Assembly: GCA_009780885.1 (NCBI GenBank)
Contig: WQZF01000025.1
Location: forward strand, 1 to 32,412
Direction of reading: 5' to 3'
Length of the DNA stretch: 32,412 nucleotides
DNA from: Betaproteobacteria bacterium
GTDB lineage: Bacteria > Pseudomonadota > Gammaproteobacteria > Burkholderiales > Rhodocyclaceae
Made by a program: the position numbers and the translations under genes
Notes under the pieces: generated by a model
What the model was told of the DNA's origin: nothing
Databases searched by the model: none
The model's input: the letters and a program-made list of their open reading frames with translations, nothing else
Shown: positions 1-7,566 of the stretch, one piece after another
How the letters are laid out: each line of letters opens with the position of its first letter
Position numbering within the stretch: position 1 is the stretch's first letter

Positions 1-14
1 TAAATTTAGAAAAT
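1..14 (+). repeat. Right end of a 78-bp AT-rich element, cut by the window edge
   Basis: The first 14 bases match the conserved right end (AATTTAGAAAAT) of the 78-bp element that occurs complete at 10133, 15936, 20413 and 24741. Only this end lies inside the window. Confidence 0.75.
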
Positions 15-111
15 TGGCGCTTATGAGACGCCCCGGTCTGAAGCTTGGGGCTTCCTCCCACAATGATGGATGGAACGTTCATCGCCCCGGCGCCAGGAAT
101 CGGCATCTCCC

Positions 112-209
112 TCTGGATCCTGCAACTGCGCTTCGCTACGCGCAGGATGACGGGTCAAGAGTCTCCTGCACGCGCACTCCGTCATCCTGCGCGAAGTCGC
201 AGGATCCAG
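112..209. repeat. Long imperfect inverted repeat (REP-like)
   Basis: CTGGATCCTGC (113-123) and GCGCAGGATGACGG (140-153) are mirrored by CCGTCATCCTGCGC (179-192) and GCAGGATCCAG (199-209), so the segment folds into a long hairpin. It fills most of the gene-free stretch before ilvE. It resembles the CTGGATCCTGCG-type intergenic palindromes common in proteobacteria. No gene is supported between 1 and 339. Confidence 0.7.
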
Positions 210-269
210 TTTGCCGCCCGGAGTGCGTTGTGCCAAGCCTTACCGCGATGGCACACTGAAATGAGTTTC

Positions 270-297
270 TTGAGAGATCGCTTAAATCAGATAAAAT
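270..297 (+). promoter_or_regulatory. Probable sigma-70 promoter of ilvE
   Basis: TTGAGA (270-275) and TAAAAT (292-297) are separated by 16 bases, and the ilvE start lies about 43 bases downstream. The match to the -35/-10 consensus is good and the position fits, but this is sequence resemblance only. Confidence 0.5.
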
Positions 298-339
298 TGC
301 ACCCTCTTTATCGACAAGCTGCAAACGGAGAACAAAACC

Positions 340-1260
340 ATGTCTATGGCAGACCGCGACGGATTCATCTGGTATGACGGAAAACTGGTGCCCTGGCGCG
401 AGGCCAACACCCATGTGCTGACGCATTCCCTGCATTACGGCCTTTCGGTATTCGAAGGGGTCCGAGCCTACAGGACGGACAAGGGGACGGCGATTTTCCG
501 GCTGCGCGAGCACACCGCGCGGCTTCTGAATTCCGCGCACATCTACATGATGAAAGTGCCTTATTCGTGCGAGGAATTGATGGAGGCGCAAAAGGAAGTG
601 GTGCGCGCGAACCGCTTTGAATCCTGCTACTTGCGCCCAATCGCGTTCTATGGCGCGGAAAAGATGGGCGTTTCGCCGGTCGGCGCGACGGTACATGTGG
701 CCATCGCCGCCTGGCCGTGGGGCGCGTATCTCGGCGAAGAGGCGCTGGAAAACGGTATCCGCGTCAAAACTTCTTCCTTCGCGCGCCATCACGTGAATGT
801 GACGATGCCGCGCGCCAAGCTGGCCTCGACCTATGCAAACTCGATTCTTGCCCACCTCGAAGCCGCCGACAATGGGTATGACGAAGCGCTGCTGCTCGAT
901 ACGCAGGGTTTCGTTGCCGAAGGCGCGGGAGAAAATGTGTTCATCGTGAAGAACGGCAAGATCTATGAGCCGCAGGTGATGTCCGGATTGATCGGCATCA
1001 CGCGCGAAACGGTGATCGCGCTGGCTGCGGAACTGGGCTGCGAGGTCATCTCGAAACCCTTGACGCGCGACGACATCTATATCGCCGACGAAGCCTTTTT
1101 CACCGGCACCGCCGCTGAAGTAACGCCGATCCGCGAACTCGACCGGCGCGTCATCGGCACGGGCAAGCGCGGCCCGGTCACGGCAAGGTTGCAGGCGCGT
1201 TTCTTCGATCTCGTCAATGGCCGCCTGCCAGAGCACGAAAACTGGCTGGCATACATTTAA
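340..1260 (+). CDS. ilvE: Branched-chain amino acid aminotransferase
   Basis: PLP-dependent class IV aminotransferase (306 aa). It transfers the amino group between glutamate and the 2-keto acids of leucine, isoleucine and valine, the last step of their synthesis in the cytoplasm. Seen: YGLSVFEGVRAY near residue 33, PWGAYLG at 126-132, the probable PLP lysine K160 in RAKLASTYANS, EGAGENVF at 194-201 and GTAAEVTP at 256-263, all in the family order and at normal length. ATG 340 follows GGAG at 327-330 with 9-base spacing and starts the conserved protein. It heads a same-strand run with the zinc-finger gene and waaF. The call is secure; separating it from D-amino-acid transaminase rests on overall similarity to E. 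coli IlvE. Confidence 0.95.
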   Translation: MSMADRDGFIWYDGKLVPWREANTHVLTHSLHYGLSVFEGVRAYRTDKGTAIFRLREHTARLLNSAHIYMMKVPYSCEELMEAQKEVVRANRFESCYLRPIAFYGAEKMGVSPVGATVHVAIAAWPWGAYLGEEALENGIRVKTSSFARHHVNVTMPRAKLASTYANSILAHLEAADNGYDEALLLDTQGFVAEGAGENVFIVKNGKIYEPQVMSGLIGITRETVIALAAELGCEVISKPLTRDDIYIADEAFFTGTAAEVTPIRELDRRVIGTGKRGPVTARLQARFFDLVNGRLPEHENWLAYI

Positions 1261-1310
1261 CCCGGCGGCATTCAGTTACAGCTAACGCCACCATCAGGAG
1301 GTTCCGAATC

Positions 1311-1544
1311 ATGATGCAACATTCGATTTACGACACCTGCAAAACATGTTCCGTATGTCCCAGAGGCGTCGGAGCCCTCGAAATTGCCGCCGACAATCTT
1401 CCGCTTTCCTGCCCGCACCCGGATGCGCCGCTGTGGGCGCGGCATCCGAAGATTTACCTTGAAGTCCTCTCCAGCGGAAACGCCGTCTGCCCCTATTGCA
1501 ATACGCACTACGTGTTTCACGGCACTCCGCCCAAAGCGCATTGA
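1311..1544 (+). CDS. Small zinc-finger protein (CHCC / NDUFS6-like family)
   Basis: A 77-residue protein with a CPHP...HPKIYLEV...CPYC pattern (C34, H36, H45, C60, C63). This matches the zf-CHCC family, which includes the NDUFS6 accessory subunit of complex I and small bacterial stand-alone proteins. Zinc binding follows from the family; the cellular role of the bacterial proteins is unclear. A strong Shine-Dalgarno (AGGAGGT, about 1296-1302) precedes ATG 1311. It lies 50 bases after ilvE and 70 before waaF on the same strand, so co-transcription is likely. Two further cysteine pairs near the N-terminus (C10/C13, C16) could add a second site, which is inference. Confidence 0.85.
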   Translation: MMQHSIYDTCKTCSVCPRGVGALEIAADNLPLSCPHPDAPLWARHPKIYLEVLSSGNAVCPYCNTHYVFHGTPPKAH

Positions 1545-1614
1545 ACGGGATGCGTTTCAAGCTCCAGAACGGCGGCGTTTCGTGCCGCCGTTCTTCATTC
1601 TTCCTGCCGCCGCG

Positions 1615-2610
1615 ATGAAGGCGCTGATCGTTGCTCCCTCCTGGATCGGCGATGCGGTGCTCGCGCAGCCTCTGTTGATGCGGCTGCGTGAACGCGATCC
1701 CGGACTGGAACTGCACGCGCTCGCGCCAGCCTGGGTCGCGCCGGTGCTGGAGCGAATGCCGGAGATTTCGCGCGTCATCGGCAGCCCTTTCGCGCACGGC
1801 GAACTGGCGCTCTCCCGGCGCTGGGCGCTGGCGCGGAAACTGGCGCGCGAGGGATATGCCCGCGCCTATATTTTGCCCAACTCGTTCAAATCGGCGCTGG
1901 TTCCGTTCTTCGCCGAAATCCCGGAGCGGATCGGCTTTACCGGCGAGGCGCGCGCCGGAATCGTCAATCGGCGCCACACCCTGGACAAGAAGCGCCTGCC
2001 GCGAATGGTCGAGCGCTTCGCTGCGTTGGCCGAAACACCGGGGACTTTGCCCCCTGCTTCTCCTCCCCTTTCTCCGCACCTGCTTTCCACGCCCCAACAG
2101 CAGGAAAATACGCTCGCCGCGCTCGGCCTCGCGCGTCCGGCGCGGCTGGCGGCGCTCTGTCCCGGCGCGGAATACGGTCCGGCAAAGCGCTGGCCGGCGC
2201 GTCATTTCGCGGCGCTGGCGCATGAACTGTCGGCGCGCGGCTACGCCGTGCTCCTGCTCGGATCCGCCAGCGACGCGGCCATCGGCGCGGAAATCGCCGG
2301 GGAGGGAGACGCGCTCAATTTCTGCGGCGCGACCTCGCTCGCGCAGGCGATCGACCTTCTGGCGCTGGCCGATCTCGTCGTCTGCAACGATTCCGGCCTG
2401 ATGCACATCGCGGCGGCATTGGGGCGAAAGCTGGTCGCGCTCTACGGTTCGTCCTCGCCGGGTTTTACGCCGCCGCTCTCCGAAAACGCGGTGGTGCTCT
2501 CGCTTGGACTGCCGTGCAGCCCGTGCTTCGAGCGCACATGTCCGCTCGTTCATCTCGATTGCCTCGAAAAACTGCCTGTGCAATACGTCCTGGAAAGGAG
2601 CCTCCAGTGA
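1615..2610 (+). CDS. waaF: ADP-heptose:LPS heptosyltransferase II
   Basis: GT9-family glycosyltransferase (331 aa) that adds the second heptose to the lipopolysaccharide inner core on the cytoplasmic face of the inner membrane. Seen: the N-terminal APSWIGDAVLAQPLL glycosyl-acceptor loop, LCPGAEYGPAKRWP in the middle, and the donor-binding VCNDSGLMHIAAALG near the C-terminus, in the order of WaaF. I place the start at ATG 1615 because conserved homology begins at MKALIVAPSW; the frame stays open upstream but that stretch overlaps the zinc-finger gene and looks non-coding. Its stop overlaps the GTG of the next gene, so translation is probably coupled. Paralogues waaQ and a GT4 enzyme lie 18 kb away. 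Confidence 0.92.
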   Translation: MKALIVAPSWIGDAVLAQPLLMRLRERDPGLELHALAPAWVAPVLERMPEISRVIGSPFAHGELALSRRWALARKLAREGYARAYILPNSFKSALVPFFAEIPERIGFTGEARAGIVNRRHTLDKKRLPRMVERFAALAETPGTLPPASPPLSPHLLSTPQQQENTLAALGLARPARLAALCPGAEYGPAKRWPARHFAALAHELSARGYAVLLLGSASDAAIGAEIAGEGDALNFCGATSLAQAIDLLALADLVVCNDSGLMHIAAALGRKLVALYGSSSPGFTPPLSENAVVLSLGLPCSPCFERTCPLVHLDCLEKLPVQYVLERSLQ

Positions 2611-3050
2611 ATACCTCCGCGATGTATTTCGCCAGCCCCGAAGATGCCGCGAACGCGTTCTGCAAGGCGCTTGAGGGCTGCGATCTGGAAACGCTGATGG
2701 CGGTCTGGGGCAGCGGCGAAGATCTCGTCTGCATTCACCCCGGCGGAAACTGCCTGATCGGGCACAAGGCCATTTACGATTCATGGCAGAAGATCCTCGG
2801 CCAGCACGAAACACGGCGTTTGAAGATCGACGCTTCCACCCTGATGACATGGAGCAGCGCCTTTATCTCGGTGCAGACTTCGCTGGAAGTGATTTACGTC
2901 GGCAACGACCAGACGCCGCGCGGGCCGCTCCTGGTGACCAGGGTGTTCATGAACGGAAGGTCTGGTTGGCGGCTGGTTTCATACCAGGCCACGAAAGCGG
3001 GCCCATCGGAATCGTACAAAATCCTGAAGGAAACCCATTCCCTGCATTGA
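2607..3050 (+). CDS. NTF2 / SnoaL-like domain protein
   Basis: A 147-aa protein resembling SnoaL-like members of the NTF2 superfamily, a cone-shaped alpha+beta fold used for small-molecule binding. The pattern ASPEDAANAF...DLETLMAVW, then ICIHPGG-like and GHKAIYDSWQ segments, is typical of the variety found beside LPS and sugar-mutase genes in betaproteobacteria. No function can be assigned. GTG 2607 is preferred over the in-frame ATG 2622 because AAGGAG (2594-2599) sits 7 bases upstream; GTG overlaps the waaF stop (GTGA). It lies between waaF and the phosphomannomutase gene and is probably in the same transcript. Confidence 0.8.
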   Translation: MNTSAMYFASPEDAANAFCKALEGCDLETLMAVWGSGEDLVCIHPGGNCLIGHKAIYDSWQKILGQHETRRLKIDASTLMTWSSAFISVQTSLEVIYVGNDQTPRGPLLVTRVFMNGRSGWRLVSYQATKAGPSESYKILKETHSLH

Positions 3051-3066
3051 AGGACACGAGGCCATC

Positions 3067-4476
3067 ATGCCCCTGAAGACTCCCATCGCTCCCGAAATAT
3101 TCAAGGCTTACGACATCCGGGGCATCGCCGGAAAGACCCTCGACGCCGCGACGGCACGCCTGGTCGGGCAGGCGCTGGGAACGCTGGCGAACGAACGCGC
3201 CGATGAACAGGATTCAGGCGAACGCCCCGCCATCGTCGTCGGACGCGATGGCCGCTTTTCCGGGCCCGAACTGGCGGCGGCCTTGCAGGAAGGCATCCGG
3301 AGCGCTGGCGTCGATACGCTCGACATCGGTTGCGTGCCGACGCCAGTGACTTATTTCGCCGCCGAACATCTGGGTGCGGGAAGTTGCGTCTCGGTCACCG
3401 GCAGCCACAATCCTCCCGAATACAACGGCCTGAAAATGGTCATCGCCCGCCAGACGCTGGCGGGCGATGAAATCCAGGCGTTGCGCCAGCGCATCGTCGA
3501 CGGCAATCTCCATTCCCGCCCCGGCGGCAAGGCGCAAGACGCCGATGTGATCCCCGCCTATCTCGACCGCGTGGTTTCCGGAATCGAACTCGCGCGGCCC
3601 ATGAAGATCGCGATCGACTGCGGCAACGGCGTTGCCGGCGCAATCGCGCCGGAACTGTTCAGGCGTCTGGGTTGCATGGCAGAGGAATTGTTCTGCGCCG
3701 TCGACGGCGCTTTTCCGAATCATCACCCCGACCCCTCGAAGCCGGAAAACCTGCGCGATCTGGTTGCCGCACTGGCCGCAGGCAAGGGAGAAATCGGCCT
3801 GGCTTTCGATGGCGACGGCGACAGGCTCGGCGTCGTCACCCGCGACGGCGAAATCATCTATCCCGACCGGCAGTTGATGCTCTTCGCCGCCGATGTGCTG
3901 CAACGGGTTCCCGGCGCGGAGATTATTTACGATGTGAAATGCACGCGCCTCCTCCGCTCCTGGATCGAATCGCACGGCGGCCGCGCGACGATGTGGCGCA
4001 CCGGGCACGCGCTGATCAAGCGCAAGCTGAAGGAAAGCGGCGCACCACTGGCCGGCGAGATGAGCGGGCACATGTTCTTCAAGGAGCGTTGGTACGGTTT
4101 CGACGACGGTCTCTACGCCGCCGCGCGCCTTCTGGAAATCCTCTCCCGCGCGCCGGACGCCAGCGCCCTCCTCTCCGCGCTGCCCAACAGCGCCAGCACG
4201 CCGGAGATCAACATCCCAATGGCCGAAGGCGAACCATTCGCGCTGACCGCAGCCTTGCAGGACGGGGATTTTTTCAGCGGCGCCAGGGAAATCATTCGCA
4301 TCGACGGCATCCGCGCCGAATATGCCGACGGATTCGGGCTGGCGCGTCCCTCGAATACGACGCCGGTTCTCGTCCTGCGCTTTGAAGCCGACAATGAAAA
4401 GGCGCTGGCCCGGATTCAGGCAGACTTCCGGAGCGCGTTGCAAAGCTTGCGCCCGGAGCTTGCGCTGCCTTTTTGA
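3067..4476 (+). CDS. algC: Phosphomannomutase / phosphoglucomutase
   Basis: Alpha-D-phosphohexomutase (469 aa) interconverting hexose 1- and 6-phosphates of mannose and glucose, supplying precursors for LPS, exopolysaccharide and nucleotide sugars. All four family signatures are present: the phosphoserine loop TGSHNPPEYNG with S113, the metal loop DGDGD (248-252), the sugar-specificity loop GEMSGHMFF (330-338) and the phosphate-binding RPSNTTP (428-434). Domain order and length match Pseudomonas AlgC, hence the symbol; manB or pgm names would also be defensible. It starts 16 bases after the SnoaL-like gene, consistent with one envelope-sugar operon from waaF onward. Confidence 0.93.
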   Translation: MPLKTPIAPEIFKAYDIRGIAGKTLDAATARLVGQALGTLANERADEQDSGERPAIVVGRDGRFSGPELAAALQEGIRSAGVDTLDIGCVPTPVTYFAAEHLGAGSCVSVTGSHNPPEYNGLKMVIARQTLAGDEIQALRQRIVDGNLHSRPGGKAQDADVIPAYLDRVVSGIELARPMKIAIDCGNGVAGAIAPELFRRLGCMAEELFCAVDGAFPNHHPDPSKPENLRDLVAALAAGKGEIGLAFDGDGDRLGVVTRDGEIIYPDRQLMLFAADVLQRVPGAEIIYDVKCTRLLRSWIESHGGRATMWRTGHALIKRKLKESGAPLAGEMSGHMFFKERWYGFDDGLYAAARLLEILSRAPDASALLSALPNSASTPEINIPMAEGEPFALTAALQDGDFFSGAREIIRIDGIRAEYADGFGLARPSNTTPVLVLRFEADNEKALARIQADFRSALQSLRPELALPF

Positions 4477-4551
4477 CGCTATCGCAAGTGGTTCGCAAGT
4501 GTTAGGATAGGGTAACGAAACAGCATTTCCACAACGGATAACCTGATCCGC

Positions 4552-5835
4552 ATGTCTGCTCCCCAATCCGAAATCTTTCTTGGCCGTCAGCCCATCCTCG
4601 ACCGCAAGGATCAGCTGGTTGCCTATGAACTCCTGTTTCGCAGCAGCCTTGAGCAGAATGTCGCCATCGTTTCCGATAACACCCAGGCCACCGCGACCGT
4701 CATCACCAACGCCTTCGCGCAGATTTCATTCGGCGACGCGCTGGGCCCTTACCGGGGCTTCATCAACGTCGACCACGACTTCCTCTTCAGCGATGTCATC
4801 GAATTGCTGCCGCGCAGCTCCGTCACCCTCGAAGTCCTGGAAACCGTGGAACCGACGCCGGAAGTTGTCGAGCGCTGCCACTATCTCAAGAACAGCGGAT
4901 TCATGCTCGCCGTCGACGACCTCGGCCCGAGCATGATGTCCCCCGAATACGCGCCGCTCCTCTCTGCCGTCGACGTGATCAAGGTCGACGTGCAGATGAT
5001 GTCTTCCTCCGGGTTGATCGAGATCGTTGCCGCGTTGAAGCCTCTTGGCAAGCAATTGCTGGCGGAAAAGGTAGACACGCTCGAACTCGTCGAACTCTGC
5101 CGCGACCTCGGCTTCGATCTCTTTCAGGGCTATTACTTCGCGCGCCCGACGGTCATTTCGGGGAAAAAGCTCGAACACTCCCAACTCATCCTGATGCGCC
5201 TGATGTCCCTGATCTGCCATGACGCGGAAACGGAAGATCTGGCGCAAGTGCTCAAGCAGGAACCCGGGCTGACGATCAATTTGTTGCGCCTGACAAACTC
5301 CGTCGCCAGCGGCCTGCGCACCCGCGTCACCTCGCTGCGGCACGCCATCGTCCTTCTTGGGCGCAGCCAGTTGCAGCGCTGGATCCAGCTTCTGCTCTTC
5401 ATCAACCAGAACAATCAATCCGCTCCCAGCCCGCTCCTGCAAATGGCGGCGGCGCGCGGGCGCTTGATGGAGCTTCTGGTGACTGCCTCCAGTTCCGGCC
5501 GCCAGACCGATCATTCGGACCAGGCGTTCATGACAGGAGTCATGTCCTTGATGCCGGTGGTTCTGGGTGTTTCGATCCATGAAATTCTCGCGCAGCTATC
5601 GGTCACGGAAATCGTCGCGCAGGCGTTGAAAGCCGGATCGGGGCGACTGGGATTGGTCCTGCGCCTGGCAAAGGCGAGCGAAGGCGACGACACCGAACAA
5701 ATCGAAAAACTGCTCCGCGACCTGGATCGGCGAATCACCCCAACAGCATTCAACCATGCCGTCGCCGAAGCAATGGCCTGGACCAACGCGATTGGAGTGG
5801 AAATCGGGGAAAGCGCCCATTCATCCGGAAATTGA
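4552..5835 (+). CDS. EAL-HDOD signalling protein (degenerate EAL)
   Basis: A 427-aa protein with an N-terminal EAL domain (about 1-200) and a C-terminal HDOD domain (about 210-400), the YuxH/CdgJ architecture. EAL landmarks are altered: YELLFR (25-30) replaces the EALLR motif and DDLGPS (122-127) replaces DDFGTG. K144 and E172 equivalents remain and QGYYFARP closes the domain. Known family members are usually not active c-di-GMP phosphodiesterases and affect motility or gene expression through HDOD; that role here is inference. The HDOD part shows the family's LLRLTNS and ALVLLG-type helices. The last two bases of the stop codon belong to a repeat that starts at 5832. Confidence 0.88.
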   Translation: MSAPQSEIFLGRQPILDRKDQLVAYELLFRSSLEQNVAIVSDNTQATATVITNAFAQISFGDALGPYRGFINVDHDFLFSDVIELLPRSSVTLEVLETVEPTPEVVERCHYLKNSGFMLAVDDLGPSMMSPEYAPLLSAVDVIKVDVQMMSSSGLIEIVAALKPLGKQLLAEKVDTLELVELCRDLGFDLFQGYYFARPTVISGKKLEHSQLILMRLMSLICHDAETEDLAQVLKQEPGLTINLLRLTNSVASGLRTRVTSLRHAIVLLGRSQLQRWIQLLLFINQNNQSAPSPLLQMAAARGRLMELLVTASSSGRQTDHSDQAFMTGVMSLMPVVLGVSIHEILAQLSVTEIVAQALKAGSGRLGLVLRLAKASEGDDTEQIEKLLRDLDRRITPTAFNHAVAEAMAWTNAIGVEIGESAHSSGN

Positions 5836-5956
5836 ACACCTGTCGAGCGCAATCCCCGCCATTCATGGCGGGGTCAGCGAGACATAGCGTGACAGGCGCC
5901 AAAGGCGCCCCACACTGTGTCGAGGAATCCCCAAGCTTCAGGTTGGGGTGACTCAA
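5832..5956 (+). repeat. Hairpin-rich intergenic repeat, family R, copy 1
   Basis: Begins TTGAACACCTGTCGAGC, contains the palindrome CCCCGCCATTCATGGCGGGG and the GGCGCCAAAGGCGCC stem, and ends in a CCCCAAGC..GGTTGGGG hairpin followed by TGACTCAA. Other copies are at 15769 (same strand), 19043 and 24368 (opposite strand). The TGA in its first bases is the stop codon of the EAL-HDOD gene. The strong hairpins could also end transcription. Confidence 0.85.
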
Positions 5957-6021
5957 TAAGGCAACGGGGCAATTTTCGAAATCGCGGAGTGCGAGGGGAA
6001 AGTCGCAGAGGCGGCAAAATT

Positions 6022-6058
6022 CATAGGTCGGGGTGAGCGAAGCGAAGCCCAACCTATG
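6022..6058. repeat. Short palindromic repeat, family S (GCGAAGCGAAGCCCA)
   Basis: CATAGGT (6022-6028) and ACCTATG (6052-6058) flank a GCGAAGCGAAGCCCA core. The same core occurs at 19003-19041 and, as a facing pair, at 30568-30631. The flanking arms differ between copies but stay complementary. It lies between two convergent transcripts. Confidence 0.75.
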
Positions 6059-6100
6059 CGCTACCAAACCAGATATGCCGTCATTTGAATCGAAACCGCT

Positions 6101-7510
6101 CTAATTTCTCCCGGCCCTGTCCATTCTTTTTTCCAGTTCCGAAATCGACGAAAACCCGACGCTGCGCTCGCCATTCGCGAAAAGAATCGTGGGGACGCTG
6201 CGGACGCCCAGCTTGCTTCCATAAGCAAGGTTTTTCGTGATTGCCCTCGTGTCGCAATCGGTCTTCCCCGGCGGGCTCCTGCCTTCGATCATCCATTCGT
6301 TCCAGGCTGTGGCGGGGCTCGAAGCGCACCAGATCCGCTTCGATTTTTCCATGGAATCGTCCGAGAGAATCGGATAGAGGAAGGTGTAGAGGGTCACGTT
6401 GTCGATCCGTTTCAGTTCCCGGTGCATTTTCTTGCAATAGCCGCAATTCGGGTCTTCAAAGCTGACCAGGATGCGGCTGCCGTTGCCATATACCTGCTTG
6501 ATCGCGCGTTCGAATCCGTGATCCCGCCCCATTTGCCATGCAGTATTCGTTGCCCTTCTCCTGCCATCCTGGAGATAGTCGATCCTGACGATAAAGAGGA
6601 TCAAAAACAGACAGATCGCAATCACCAGGGGCTTTCTCCCGTTGTTTGAAAACTCCTTTTCCACGCTGTTCCGCTTGCTCCCGACGGGACGCCGCGCGTC
6701 CTCATCGCCATCGTCGACCCGGGAATTCTTCCTCACGACTTCCCCATCGCCTTGCAACACCGCCAGCGCCGCGCCGGGCTCGGCAAGCACCTTCTTTTTC
6801 ACTTCCCGTTCCCGCTCCTCCAGGATGAGCCGCATATCCACTCCGCATTCCCAGCAGAGCGTACGCCTGGGTTGTTTTGCGCCGCATTTCGGGCATTCCA
6901 TTTCTTCCGGAGGCGCTTCGTTCGTCGATGCCGGTTTTTGCGGGATGGCCGAAACCCCGGTTTCTTCGTCAGGAGCACGAAAAATCAGCGAGGCCCTTGT
7001 CTTGTAAACCTGGTTTTCTGCGGGCGCAGAAACCGGCGCTGCGTCATCGGGAAGTACGGAGAAAGGATCGGGAACGGCAATCGCTCCGGAATCCGCCGGA
7101 TCCGCAATCTCCAAGGGGAGCAATCCGAAATCTATCGGACCTGCAATCCCTGCATCCGAAACCGGATCCGGATCCGATGTGGCCTCGGAAGAAGGAAGTT
7201 CGGGAGCAAATCCGAAATCCGTCGACTCTGCGGGAACGGGCCTCGAAGGAGGCGCGGAGGAAGGAAAGGAGGGCGCCGCATTCATCCTTTCGATGTAGAC
7301 GCGCATTCCGGCCTGCTCCAGTTGCTTCCGATAGCGCAGCCCTTCTTCTTCCGGCAGGTCCTTGCGCAACACGACCGGCTTGCCGGAAAAGAGTTTCCCG
7401 ATCTGTCCGGACGAGGCTTTGAACAATTGCGCGGCACGATTCCTGACCACGCTTTCCGTTTCCCCCTCGACGATTTCGCCACGGAAGACGATACGAACGG
7501 TTCGGCTCAT
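6101..7510 (-). CDS. Paralogue A: shared N-module + zinc ribbon + membrane-anchored DsbC-like domain
   Basis: A 469-aa protein and the last of four tandem paralogues. Residues 1-75 are the shared module (RIVFRGEI, AAQLFKAS, LFSGKPVVLRKDLPEEE, GMRVYIE). A Pro/Ser/Asp-rich linker follows, then VYKTRASLIF (168-177), a zinc ribbon (C206, C209, C219, C222), an acidic/basic helix, one membrane segment (about 294-310) and a thioredoxin-fold domain. The last carries CGYC (356-359), as in DsbC, and a cis-proline motif SVPT (438-441). It lacks the DsbC dimerisation domain. Predicted topology is N-in with the thiol domain in the periplasm, suggesting disulfide isomerase or reductase output tied to a cytoplasmic sensor. 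ATG 7508-7510 is preceded on its strand by AAGGAA. The domain call for the C-terminus is firm; the joint function is inference. Confidence 0.85.
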   Translation of the reverse strand: MSRTVRIVFRGEIVEGETESVVRNRAAQLFKASSGQIGKLFSGKPVVLRKDLPEEEGLRYRKQLEQAGMRVYIERMNAAPSFPSSAPPSRPVPAESTDFGFAPELPSSEATSDPDPVSDAGIAGPIDFGLLPLEIADPADSGAIAVPDPFSVLPDDAAPVSAPAENQVYKTRASLIFRAPDEETGVSAIPQKPASTNEAPPEEMECPKCGAKQPRRTLCWECGVDMRLILEEREREVKKKVLAEPGAALAVLQGDGEVVRKNSRVDDGDEDARRPVGSKRNSVEKEFSNNGRKPLVIAICLFLILFIVRIDYLQDGRRRATNTAWQMGRDHGFERAIKQVYGNGSRILVSFEDPNCGYCKKMHRELKRIDNVTLYTFLYPILSDDSMEKSKRIWCASSPATAWNEWMIEGRSPPGKTDCDTRAITKNLAYGSKLGVRSVPTILFANGERSVGFSSISELEKRMDRAGRN

Positions 7511-7524
7511 GATTCCTTCTCTTC

Positions 7525-7550
7525 AAAAAACCCGACAGTCTCCACTCGGG
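7525..7550 (-). terminator. Intrinsic terminator after paralogue B, in the leader of A
   Basis: On the minus strand a CCCGAGT / (bulged) TCGGG stem with a 4-base loop (7531-7550) is followed by TTTTTT (7525-7530). It starts 17 bases after the stop of paralogue B and ends 14 bases before the start codon of A. It may terminate B, attenuate A, or both. Confidence 0.7.
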
Positions 7551-7566
7551 CTGTTCTGGAATTTTC

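Noticed and set aside
136-1236. 366-codon open frame on the minus strand
   Set aside because: Antisense to ilvE and reading into the REP-like inverted repeat.
3214-4566. 450-codon open frame on the minus strand
   Set aside because: Antisense shadow of the phosphomannomutase gene, whose motifs are unmistakable on the plus strand.
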